Shown here piece by piece: positions 7,150-14,476 of a stretch of DNA of 41,855 bases. The notes under the pieces were generated by a model that saw only the letters and a list, made by a program, of their open reading frames with translations, searched no databases and was not told the DNA's origin. The translations under genes and the position numbers were made by a program. Source of the stretch: Micromonospora pallida (GTDB taxonomy: Bacteria > Actinomycetota > Actinomycetes > Mycobacteriales > Micromonosporaceae); contig NZ_FMHW01000004.1 in the NCBI RefSeq assembly GCF_900090325.1, positions 1-41,855 on the forward strand, read 5' to 3'. Each line of letters begins with the position of its first letter. Position 1 is the stretch's first letter.

Positions 7150-7346
7150 TGGTCTCCTCCGATCCTGCGTAGCTGTTCGGCTTGGGCGGCATCGCGGTCG
7201 GCCTCGAGGGCGGCGACCGCGGCCTGGTCGTGCACCCCGTTGGCCTCGGGGAGACGGCACCGGTGGCAGCAGCCGGGCGTCTGGTCGGACTCCTGGTACG
7301 GGTGCGGGTCGGGGCGGCGGATCGTGGCGATCGTGCGGCGGCTCAC
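7146..7346 (-). CDS. Small hypothetical protein with Cys pair
   Basis: 66 residues, GTG at 7346 coupled to the upstream stop (GTGA). It contains PGCCHRCRLPEANGVHDQAA, a CC..C..H pattern compatible with one zinc site, then a coiled helix (VAALEADRDAAQAEQLRR). Intact. No known family. Confidence 0.5.
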   Translation of the reverse strand: MSRRTIATIRRPDPHPYQESDQTPGCCHRCRLPEANGVHDQAAVAALEADRDAAQAEQLRRIGGDQ

Positions 7347-7641
7347 CGGACACCAGCCCGGACGGTGATGGTCACGGTGACCGGGGTCAGCGGCCCGCAC
7401 TCGTGGTCGCCGTACGGCCGGCTGTACCGGGCACCGCAGGCCCGGCAGGCGTACGACTCGTAGGCGGTGAGCACCTCCGGTCCGGGCACCGGTGCCGGCG
7501 CGGCGCCGGCCGTGAAGGTGGCGCACGTGGTGCAGTGCCGGCAGCCTCCCAGGACTTCTCGCCCCACTTCAGGCCAGCGCGGTGGCAGGCCCGGACGTGC
7601 CCGCAGGTGCACATGAGCTCGAGGGCCGTGGGAGCTGCCAT
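7343..7641 (-). CDS. Zinc-ribbon protein (frameshifted)
   Basis: ATG at 7641. The N-terminal part MAAPTALELMCTCGHVRACH holds C.C.H..C..H. One missing G near 7547 changes frame, after which GCRHCTTCATFTAG and YACRACGARYSRPYGDHECG supply two more CxxC pairs. Repaired length is about 99 residues, with at least nine cysteines. It is likely a multi-knuckle zinc protein that binds nucleic acid or protein. The family was not identified. Confidence 0.5.
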
Positions 7642-7902
7642 CACGCACCGCCCGGATCCGGTCCAGCTCGTCGGCCAGCTCCCGGCGGAGCGCCTCCAGG
7701 TGGTGGATCTCGTCGCGCAGGGCCGGGATGTCGTCGGCGCAGAGCCGGGCGTAGAGGTTGACCGTCCAGGCTCCGGAGTCGCGGGCCTCGACGTAGGCGG
7801 TGTACCGCTCGCCGATGCCGTCGAGGTCGGCCGGGAGGCGAGGCGGCCCGGCCGGGGCCGGCGTGGTGCCGGCCCCGGGAACAGCGGAATGACCTCAGCC
7901 AC
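7641..7902 (-). CDS. Hypothetical helical protein (frameshifted)
   Basis: GTG at 7902: VAEVIPLFPG, then one missing G (near 7876) and the frame continues LDGIGERYTAYVEARDSGAW, TVNLYARLCADDIPALRDEI, HHLEALRRELADELDRIRA. A second lost G near 7650 would place the stop in a TGATG overlap with the next gene. Repaired length is about 87 residues. The second half is a strong coiled coil. No domain recognised. Confidence 0.45.
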
Positions 7903-8164
7903 CGGACACCACCGCCGGCCCGCACTGCGGAGACTCACCAGACCGGCAGATCCGCTCCGTCAGGTCCATCTGGCCCTGGTTGTAGCGGTCCCACGCCTCC
8001 GCGCGCTCCGTGTGCGTGGTGCGGGCGTCCATCAACTGGCCGCCGCCCACCTCACGCGGGTTGCGCGGGTCGTAGGAGTAGTCCTGCCAGTCCCGCCAGA
8101 TCTGCTGGTGTGCCCCGCACAGGCCGGCGGGGGTCCGGCGGCTGAAGCGCGCGTACTCACCCAC
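7895..8164 (-). CDS. Hypothetical 89-residue protein
   Basis: GTG at 8164 with GGAG six bases upstream; overlaps the helicase stop. The sequence VGEYARFSRRTPAGLCGAHQ, QIWRDWQDYSYDPRNPREVG, TERAEAWDRYNQGQMDLTER is aromatic-rich and ends with two cysteines (ICRSGESPQCGP). Intact frame. The residues have no catalytic signature. It may be an accessory to the adjoining helicase, as inferred only from coupling. Confidence 0.5.
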   Translation of the reverse strand: MGEYARFSRRTPAGLCGAHQQIWRDWQDYSYDPRNPREVGGGQLMDARTTHTERAEAWDRYNQGQMDLTERICRSGESPQCGPAVVSGG

Positions 8165-9942
8165 GGGACGCTCCGGCGGGCAGCGGGGCGGGCCAGGTGG
8201 CGCGGATGGCCGGGTTACACAGGAAGCAGTTGCAGCGCGACTTCTGGTCGGCCGCAGCCCGCTCCTGCTCCCGCTCGACGATCCCGGGCAGGCAGGCCAT
8301 GCACAGGTCGCCGTGCATCGGCTCCAGGCCGGCAGCGATCTGCTCCTCGTCGGTCGCCCACTGGCAGCCGCCGGGGCACGGGCTGTTCTCGGTGCAGCCG
8401 CACCGGCGGCAATCCACGATCTCGCCGCCACCGGCGTCGATCGGGTCCGGGGCGTCCGGCATGATCGCGGACTCCGGCCACCGCGGGGCCGGCGGCACCG
8501 GCGCCGCACCGGCCGGGCCGGCGTACCGGTCGATCCAGGCCAGCCCGTACCGGTCGAGCTGCCGCTGCGCCCGGGTCACCGCGACGTACGCCAGCATCGC
8601 CTCGTCCTCGGCGATCCGGTGCGTCCCGTCCTCCTGCTGGCGGGGCTCCGGGAAGTCGTCGGCGATCAGCACCGACCCCCACTCCCGGCCCTTGGCCTTG
8701 TGCGCGGTGCTGACCACCACGTCCGCGCGGTCCTCATCCACCAGGGCGTCACACACCCGGATCACCTCGCGGGTGCCGTGCTTGTCGATCAGCCGCACGA
8801 ACACCGCAGGTCGGACCCGCTCGCGTCGTGCTCGACGTACTCCTGGACCTCCGCCCAGCTCTGGAAGGCGAACAGTTCCGGGTGATCCGTCGGGAGCTTG
8901 GCCTGCAACCGCTGGGCGGCCTCGGCCATCCGCCGGATGTCGGTGCCGCCACCGACGAGCGCGACCCGGCGGCCCTGGTCGATGGCGTCCATGACCCGCA
9001 GGACCGCCCCGCCGTTGGACCGGCACAGGATCGCGTCCGGCTCGTCAACGGGCCCGACCCGGGACGGGATCCGGTCGTACCCGGTCAGCCGCAGCGGCGT
9101 TTCCAGCAGGGACAGCCACTTGTTCGCCTCCGCGGCGACCGCCGGCCCGAACCGGAAGGACTGGCTGAGCTGGAAGCGGCGGCCGTCGAAGCTGGCCATG
9201 GCGTCGGTCGCGCCCCGCCAGCCGTAGATGGCCTGCGCGCGGTCGCCCACGAGGATCCGCTGCGCCGGCTGCCGCGACACCAGGCCGGCGACGGCCGGGT
9301 TGGAGTCCTGCGCCTCGTCCAACAGCACGTAGTCGGCGTGGATCACCGGGTCGGCAAGGATCCACATCTTCAGGTACATGTCGTGGGTGAAGCGCAGCCG
9401 GCCGTCGAGCTGGGTGAGGTCGGTGTCCCACGCCTTCTGCGCGATGGGGATCAGGTACTTCGCCAGCTCTGCCTGGCCGGGCCGGTCGAGGCCGTTGACC
9501 AGCGGCACGTGCATCCGCTGGACCTCGCGGTCGTCGGAGTAGCAGAACCGCTGCACCGTCTCCCCGACGAGGCGGGCGAGCTGCTGAGGGGCGAGCATCG
9601 TCTCGCCGAGCTTCACCGGCTCGTTCAGGCCGAGGATGATCGCGGCCTGCCGAGCCGGAATGCGGGGCCCGTTGAGCCGGTGGGCGTACTGCCGGCCAAC
9701 CGCCCCGTACGCGAAGGAGTGCGCCGTCTTGCAGGTGACGCTGCTCGGGAACTCCTTGGCCGCGTCGGTGGCGATGCTCTTGTTGTAGGCCAGGTAGGCG
9801 CCACGCCGGTTCGCCCGGTCGCGGGCCAGCATCTTCAGGGTGGACGTCTTGCCGGTGCCGGCACCGGCCTCGATGGTCAGGTCGTCGCCGGTGCGGGCGG
9901 CCTCGATGATCGCGGCCTGCTCGTCCGTGGGGTATGGCTCAT
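8157..9942 (-). CDS. UvrD/PcrA-like superfamily 1 DNA helicase with Cys-rich C-terminus (two frameshifts)
   Basis: ATG at 9942 overlaps the Sak4-like gene stop. With one C restored near 9932 it begins MSHTPTDEQAAIIEAARTGD and IEAGAGTGKTSTL (Walker A). Further motifs are TAHSFAYGAV (Ia), LLDEAQDSNP (II), GDRAQAIYGWRGA (III), STAHKAKGREW (V) and YVAVTRAQRQL (VI). One G is missing near 8806. Repaired length is about 595 residues, shorter than bacterial UvrD (about 700), with reduced 1B/2B domains. Unusually, the last 100 residues add cysteine clusters (CRRCGCTENSPCPGGC, CMACL, CNCFLCNP), a zinc-binding tail. It probably acts in phage DNA replication or recombination. Confidence 0.8.
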
Positions 9943-11240
9943 CCGGCCATCTCCATCTCGCGCTGCGCGGGCGGGGTCTGCTGGGCGATGAACGACTCGG
10001 TCCGCTCGATCACCCGGGCCACCTCGTCGTCCGTGAGGTCGTTGGTGCTGCCGACCGGCCGGTTGGCGATGTCGCTGACGTACGCCAGGCGCTCGTCCCG
10101 GTCGGTGATGTCGGCCTGGCCGAGGAGGGCGAACATCTTCCGGCGCTGCGGGTCGTTGCCCGGGTTCTTCGCCGGCGGGAACAACTCGTTCTTCCGGGCC
10201 TTCCACCGGCCCTGGATGTGCTCGGCCTCGGCCGGGCTGATCCGGCCCTCGTTGACCGCCTCGCCGGCGGCCCGCCACACCCGGCGGAGCCCGGTCTCGT
10301 CGCTGGCCTGCGCCAGGTCGTGAAGCAGACCGGTGGCGGCCGCGGAGAGGGCAGCGGGCGGCCCGGAGGTCGGCCGGTTGGCCGGCGGCCCGGACACGGG
10401 ACGGTCGTCGTCCGGCTCGGCCGGCTGCATCGCGACCAGGTCCCGGACGTGCGCCTCGGCCGGCGCGCATTGCAGCGTGTCGAAGACGATGTTCTCGACC
10501 GTCCAGTTCCGCGCCAGCTCGATCGGGTCGTCGTAGCCGGGCCGGATACCGACGTGCACCGACCGGACACCGATCACCGTGCCCGGCTTCGACCGGTCCA
10601 GCCGGATCCAGCACGACACGTCGAAGCCGAGCGTCTTGTGGCCCTCGACCCGGTACTCGCGCTGACGCTCGATCGGCTTGCCGGCGTCGTCGAGGGCGGC
10701 TACCTCCTTGCCGCGGGCCGTCAGCAGGACGATGCCCGGGAAGGTCATCAGGGTGGTCATCAGCTTGCGGTGGCGGGCACCGGCCTCGTTCCACAGGTCC
10801 ATCGAGATCTTCGGCTCTTCGTCCGGGCCGAGGGGCTTCGCGTTGTACTTCCGGACCTTGACCTCGTGGCGGCGGCGGGCCTTGTCGGAGGCCCAGTCCT
10901 TGAGCAGGTCCCACTCGGCGGTCATCGAGTCGATGACCAGCACCACCGGCGGTTCACCGGCGGCGGCCGCGCGGGCGGCCTCGGCCTTGACGGCGTCGAC
11001 AGCGCCCTGGATCTGCGCCCAGGTGCCGTTGTGCTCGACGACCAGGTAGTTCGCGCCGGGGATGGCGCCGTACTCGTCGGCGGCTCCCTCGCCGAGGTCG
11101 ATCCAGTACATCTGGCCGATCCGCGGGGAGGTGGAGAACTGGGCGCAGGCCCAGGACTTGCCGGACTTCTCGCCGCCCTCGATGAGGATGAGCGGCCACG
11201 GGACACGGCCGGTCGGGCGGCGGGTCTTCAGGGTGGTCAT
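9939..11240 (-). CDS. Sak4-like RecA-fold ATPase (single-strand annealing/recombination)
   Basis: 433 residues, ATG at 11240 (ATGA overlap). Walker A GGEKSGKSWACAQF lies near residue 22, the Walker B strand VVLVIDSMTAEWD near 106, and TARGKEVAALDDAGKPIERQ further on, all as in the AAA_24/Sak4 family of phage recombinases. The second half (from about 270) is an extra helical domain with a Pro/Ala linker, and the C-terminal SNDLTDDEVARVIERTESFI-like region may contact other replication proteins. It is intact and sits beside the helicase, so the two probably act together. A RecA-type name would be too specific. Confidence 0.75.
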   Translation of the reverse strand: MTTLKTRRPTGRVPWPLILIEGGEKSGKSWACAQFSTSPRIGQMYWIDLGEGAADEYGAIPGANYLVVEHNGTWAQIQGAVDAVKAEAARAAAAGEPPVVLVIDSMTAEWDLLKDWASDKARRRHEVKVRKYNAKPLGPDEEPKISMDLWNEAGARHRKLMTTLMTFPGIVLLTARGKEVAALDDAGKPIERQREYRVEGHKTLGFDVSCWIRLDRSKPGTVIGVRSVHVGIRPGYDDPIELARNWTVENIVFDTLQCAPAEAHVRDLVAMQPAEPDDDRPVSGPPANRPTSGPPAALSAAATGLLHDLAQASDETGLRRVWRAAGEAVNEGRISPAEAEHIQGRWKARKNELFPPAKNPGNDPQRRKMFALLGQADITDRDERLAYVSDIANRPVGSTNDLTDDEVARVIERTESFIAQQTPPAQREMEMAG

Positions 11241-11535
11241 GCGCTGGGTCCTTCGGTACGCGCGGTCTGGATGTCGTCGAGGCGGAGCCGGCCGGTGCGG
11301 TCGTCCGGGCCGGCCGGGAGCTGCCGGGTGGCCCACCAGCCGGGGGCGAGGGCCTGCCGGTCGGCCGGGTGCAGGGGCGACCAGTCGCCGGGCACGGGCC
11401 GGTCGATGAGGTGCCGCTCGCCGCGCCGGCCGTGGCTGGCCCGGTGGCGGCCGATGTAGCCGTCGGGGGCCGGCCCACGGTGGGGGCCGGCACGACGGTG
11501 GGCTGCTGCTGGGTGGGGGCGTCGAGGTGGATCAC
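11237..11535 (-). CDS. Hypothetical 99-residue protein (frameshifted)
   Basis: GTG at 11535 coupled to the upstream stop. It begins VIHLDAPTQQQPTVVPAPTV. After one C missing from a run of five near 11475 it continues DGYIGRHRASHGRRGERHLI, PVPGDWSPLHPADRQALAPG and ends LRLDDIQTARTEGPSA overlapping the next ATG. The aromatic/basic middle could bind nucleic acid. No family recognised. Confidence 0.5.
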
Positions 11536-11765
11536 CGGGGTCCGTCCTCTCGGTGGGTGTTGGCGTAGGTCTCGATGGCCGCGATGTCGTCGGGGGTGAG
11601 CAGGGCGGCGGCGGTGCTCCGGATGGCGGCCCGACGCAGGGCCACCACCTCGGCCCGCAGCTCGCGGTTCTCGGCCTGCGCGTCGCGGCGGTCCCGGTCG
11701 GCGGCCCAGAGCAGACCGGCGAGCACGGCGACGACGACCAGGGCCACAGCCAGGGCGACGGCCAT
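11532..11765 (-). CDS. Single-pass membrane coiled-coil protein
   Basis: 77 residues, ATG at 11765 in a TGATG overlap with the GGDEF gene. The N-terminal segment [20 protein letters not shown] is a membrane anchor; the rest is a charged coiled coil (RRDAQAENRELRAEVVALRR) and ends in a short helical tail. Its immediate coupling to the GGDEF gene suggests that the two products work together, perhaps with this one as membrane partner, but that is inference. Confidence 0.55.
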   Translation of the reverse strand: MAVALAVALVVVAVLAGLLWAADRDRRDAQAENRELRAEVVALRRAAIRSTAAALLTPDDIAAIETYANTHREDGPR

Positions 11766-12595
11766 CACGCGGCGGCCCTCCCAGCGAGGTACGCCTCCGG
11801 GGCCGGGTACCAGCCGAGCGACACCCCGACCCAGTACGCGCACTCCTCGTCGTGCAGGTCACCGGCGATGTGCCCGCACGGCAGGGCGTCCACGGTGATC
11901 AGGCCGGTCGGCTGGGTGGGCTCGTCGTCGTCCCGCCGGGCCGGCTGGGTCGGGGCCGGCATGGGCCGGGCCGGTCCGGGCGGCATCGGCTGCTCGCCCG
12001 GCCATGCGGCGGCCACGTCCCGAACCCGACGGCGGCCCGTGCCAGCCGGCACCGTGGCGTCCAGCTCCGGGTACCACGTCTGCCGCAGGCCCCGACCGGT
12101 TCGCTTCGCGTCGTACATCGCCACGTCGACCCGGCGCAGCGTCTCCGCCAGATCGGCCAGCGCGGTGGTGACACCGACCGTGCCGGTGACCGTGATCTGC
12201 CCGGTGGGCAGGTCCACCGGCCACGACGTCACCAGGTCGGCCAGCATGTCCGGTGCGGCGAGCAGCAGCAGCTCGTCGCCGCCGAGCCGGACCGCCGTGC
12301 CGTACAGGCGCAGCCCGGCGGCGACCGCGACCAGGGCGGCGTCTCCGGCGGCGTGGCCGAGGGTGTCGTTGATGTCCTTGAAGTGGTCGAGATCGACCAG
12401 GGCGACGGCGAGGCCGGCGGGCCGTTCGGCCGGCCAGGTCTCCTCGAGCCAGCGCCGGTTGTACAGGCCGGTGAGCGGGTCGGTGGTGGCCTGCCAGGTG
12501 CGCTCGGCGAGCCGCTGCTCGAGGTGCGCCTCGCGGATCTCCAGGTAGGCGATGCGGGCCTGGAGGGCGTCGACGTCGATGGTGGGGGCGGTCAC
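11765..12595 (-). CDS. GGDEF-domain protein (diguanylate cyclase-like) without sensor domain
   Basis: 276 residues, GTG at 12595. Residues 7-36 are coiled coil. A full GGDEF domain follows: [14 protein letters not shown] (39), [19 protein letters not shown] (67), [10 protein letters not shown] (103) and [14 protein letters not shown] near 175. The signature is GGDEL rather than GGDEF; the metal-binding Asp/Glu and both Gly remain. The inhibitory RxxD site is absent (RLYG instead). The C-terminal 80 residues are Pro-rich, then CGH...HDEEC with a Trp/Tyr-rich end. If active it would make cyclic di-GMP, which in actinomycetes acts through BldD on development. It may instead be a degenerate GTP-binding protein. 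No phosphorylation or PAS domain is present. Confidence 0.85.
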   Translation of the reverse strand: MTAPTIDVDALQARIAYLEIREAHLEQRLAERTWQATTDPLTGLYNRRWLEETWPAERPAGLAVALVDLDHFKDINDTLGHAAGDAALVAVAAGLRLYGTAVRLGGDELLLLAAPDMLADLVTSWPVDLPTGQITVTGTVGVTTALADLAETLRRVDVAMYDAKRTGRGLRQTWYPELDATVPAGTGRRRVRDVAAAWPGEQPMPPGPARPMPAPTQPARRDDDEPTQPTGLITVDALPCGHIAGDLHDEECAYWVGVSLGWYPAPEAYLAGRAAA

Positions 12596-12747
12596 CGGGC
12601 ACCGCCCTGCGTGGCCTCGAGCGCGGCGCGCAGCTTCGCGTTCTCCGCCTCCAGCTCGACGCGCGACCGGAGCTTCTCCTGCCGCGTCGGCGGGTTCGGC
12701 ATCCGCGCCGCCGCCGCCACCCGAACCTTGCCGAGCGTCGCCTTCAT
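12592..12747 (-). CDS. Small basic coiled-coil protein
   Basis: 51 residues, ATG at 12747 (ATGA overlap upstream, GTGA overlap downstream). [20 protein letters not shown] is followed by a leucine-rich helix ([18 protein letters not shown]). Its tight coupling on both sides argues that it is real. Too short to classify. Confidence 0.5.
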   Translation of the reverse strand: MKATLGKVRVAAAARMPNPPTRQEKLRSRVELEAENAKLRAALEATQGGAR

Positions 12748-13361
12748 CTTCCGCTCGGTGCTCCGGTTGTTCCCCGCCCCTCGGTCTGGGTCAGGGCCGT
12801 CGTGCCGAAAGCGGCGGCGAGGGCGTCCACGACCGGCACCGCGCGGTCCGCGTCGGACTCGACGTAGCTGGTGTAGATGCCCAGGTAGGGGCCGAAGACC
12901 GGCGGCGTGTCCGTGCCGGCGAGGGCGGCGGCCCGTTCGGCGATCGTGCGCAGGTCGGCGGCGAGGGACAGCCACCAGTCGGCCTTGATGCAGTCGGCGC
13001 AGTGCAGGCCGCCCGGCTCCGGGGTTCCGGTGCACCCGTGTCCCGGGGTGAGCAGGTTCAGGCAGGCCGGCTGAACGCTGTCCGGGGCGAGCCCGGCACC
13101 GGTCACCGCGCCCACCACCTGGCCGAGGTCCAGGCCGGACAGGGTCACCGTGTGCTGTCCGTCCGGGTAGACGACCGCGCTGGCCTCCCGACCCGACGGG
13201 TGGATCAGGCCGTAGACGGTGGCGTCGTCGGCGATCTCGTAGCTGTGGTCCGCCTTCCAGCCGGCGGCGAACAGCTTGCGGAGCAGGGCGATGGCGGGGG
13301 TCAGGTCGGGGGTGGTGTCCGGCTCGGCCGGGATGATCGTCGGGATAGGCTGGTCGTGCAT
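12744..13361 (-). CDS. Hypothetical 205-residue early protein
   Basis: ATG at 13361, the first gene of the run leading to the GGDEF gene. It begins [20 protein letters not shown], then a mixed alpha/beta part ([40 protein letters not shown]), and a Cys cluster ([29 protein letters not shown]) that may bind zinc. Reading frame intact to 12744, where the stop overlaps the next ATG. No domain assigned. Confidence 0.5.
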   Translation of the reverse strand: MHDQPIPTIIPAEPDTTPDLTPAIALLRKLFAAGWKADHSYEIADDATVYGLIHPSGREASAVVYPDGQHTVTLSGLDLGQVVGAVTGAGLAPDSVQPACLNLLTPGHGCTGTPEPGGLHCADCIKADWWLSLAADLRTIAERAAALAGTDTPPVFGPYLGIYTSYVESDADRAVPVVDALAAAFGTTALTQTEGRGTTGAPSGR

Positions 13362-13432
13362 CTGGACATCTCCTCTTCAGGGATCCGTGTTGTCCGGGTG
13401 TCGAGCCCTCTGCCGTTGCCGCGGCCGGGGGC

Positions 13433-13699
13433 TCAGCTCGTCTTGGTGCGGGGCCGGCGGCGGGCGACCCGCTCCGCCGTCCCAGCGAGGTCCTGCTCGC
13501 GCTGGCTCGCCGTCGCGCTCGTGACCGTTGCGCCCTGGAGTAGCTCCAAGACCTGCTCGCCGGTGAGGTAGCGCTGCTTGCCGATCTTGATGTGGGTGAA
13601 CGCCCGCTTCCGGGCCTTCCGCTGGAGACCGATCAGCGACAGCCGATACCGCTCCGCGACCTCCTCCAGCAGGTGGAGCTCGGGCAGTGCCTGGGTCAT
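13433..13699 (-). CDS. Excisionase/MerR-like HTH protein
   Basis: 88 residues, ATG at 13699 overlapping the stop of the preceding Xis-like gene. The core LHLLEEVAERYRLSLIGLQR, RKAFTH-type basic segment and KIGKQRYLTGEQVLELL are the winged-helix layout of phage excisionases and MerR-like DNA-binding domains, in which a lysine/arginine-rich wing precedes a leucine-rich helix. A basic tail (VARRRPRTKTS) follows. Together with its neighbour it probably controls excision or early transcription. Confidence 0.65.
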   Translation of the reverse strand: MTQALPELHLLEEVAERYRLSLIGLQRKARKRAFTHIKIGKQRYLTGEQVLELLQGATVTSATASQREQDLAGTAERVARRRPRTKTS

Positions 13700-13917
13700 C
13701 CCGTCCTCTCTTCCGCCTTGACGGTGTGGGCCTCGAGGTAGGCGGTGAGGCTGGAGAGCGGGATGCGGATCGAGCCGTTTGGGCCGTCGGCCTTGATCGC
13801 TGTGAGCGCGCCGGCCTTGATGTACCGGCCGATGCTCCAGCGGGAGACCCGCAAGCTCTTCGCGACCTCGTCGACGGTCAGGTACTGCTCCGTCGTCTCC
13901 ACCCGCACCCTCACCAC
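13696..13917 (-). CDS. xis: Excisionase-type helix-turn-helix protein
   Basis: 73 residues, GTG at 13917. The sequence EQYLTVDEVAKSLRVSRWSI then GRYIKAGALTAIKADGPNGS and IRIPLSSLTAYLEAH matches the HTH_17/excisionase domain: Y(L/V)TVDEVA, a Ser-Arg recognition helix, then a beta wing ending in RIP. It starts next to a gap packed with repeated CAAGACG motifs, its likely target or that of the divergent repressor. The family includes excisionases, plasmid regulators and early activators, so the xis name is probable only. Confidence 0.65.
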   Translation of the reverse strand: MVRVRVETTEQYLTVDEVAKSLRVSRWSIGRYIKAGALTAIKADGPNGSIRIPLSSLTAYLEAHTVKAEERTG

Positions 13918-14068
13918 CTTGCATCGAATCGTAGCGTGTCCGTGCGATTCAAGACGTTAGACGACACGGCAAGACGATGCAAGACGCTACGGTGCAAGTT
14001 GCAGTGACGGGCCTCTAGCAGCGCCTATGAGCTGGGGCTATGTCCGGATCGTGCGGACGTGCTACAAC
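13918..14068. promoter_or_regulatory. Divergent control region with phased CAAGACG repeats
   Basis: CAAGACG occurs at 13950, 13970 and 13980, i.e. 20 and 10 bp apart, so on one face of the helix. An inverted pair CTTGCATCG (13918) / CGATGCAAG (13974) overlaps them. The region separates the minus early operon (start 13917) from the plus XRE gene (start 14075). A TACAAC hexamer at 14063-14068, seven bases before the ATG, fits a -10 element of a leaderless transcript. This looks like the lysis-lysogeny operator. Confidence 0.55.
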
Positions 14069-14074
14069 CTGCAC

Positions 14075-14476
14075 ATGAGCGAACGGGGTGTTGCCTACGC
14101 CTTCTGGCTGCGAGTGCGGTCCGAGCAGGCCACGCGCGGCTGGACGGACGACGAGCTGAAAGAACGCTCGGGCATCGCCCGTACCACCATCGACCGCCTC
14201 GCCAAGGGCAAGCGGCCACCGCTTGCCCGGGTCGTTAACTCCCTCGCCAAGGCGCTCGACATCGACAACGACGAGGCGCACCGGCTCGCCGGCCGACTAC
14301 CCGGAGAACCGGACCAGGCCGAGGGCGAGCCGTCCCCGGCGGAACGCCGGATCAGCGCCCGCGAAGCCGTCCTGAACGACCCAGACCTCAACGACCAGCA
14401 GAGGGCGGTCATCCTCGGCGTGATCGACCTGATCACCGGAGGCGGCGGCGAGGATCAGGGGCGCCAGGCGTCCTAA
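14075..14476 (+). CDS. XRE-family repressor (probable immunity repressor)
   Basis: 133 residues from ATG 14075. The HTH covers about residues 8-65 (WLRVRSEQATRGWTDDELKE, RSGIARTTIDRLAKGKRPPL, VVNSLAKALDIDNDEAHRLA), the classical Cro/CI-like fold. The C-terminal part is short, with no protease domain, so induction would not be by RecA-type autocleavage. It is transcribed opposite to the early operon across an operator-like region, which is the position expected of a lysogeny repressor. No ribosome site is visible before 14075; a leaderless mRNA is likely. It converges on the integrase gene with a four-base overlap. Confidence 0.75.
   Translation: MSERGVAYAFWLRVRSEQATRGWTDDELKERSGIARTTIDRLAKGKRPPLARVVNSLAKALDIDNDEAHRLAGRLPGEPDQAEGEPSPAERRISAREAVLNDPDLNDQQRAVILGVIDLITGGGGEDQGRQAS

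Noticed and set aside
6902..8464. 520-codon plus-strand frame
   Set aside because: Opposite to a run of small overlapping minus genes; composition typical of antisense G/C-rich frames, no ribosome site or domain.
8157..9942. Helicase frame breaks as programmed frameshifting
   Set aside because: No slippery heptamer at the breaks; each is repaired by one G or C in a short run, as in many other genes of the window.
9840..11459. 539-codon plus-strand frame opposite the Sak4-like gene
   Set aside because: Low-complexity Arg/Gly/Leu composition and no motif; the minus strand encodes a clear ATPase.
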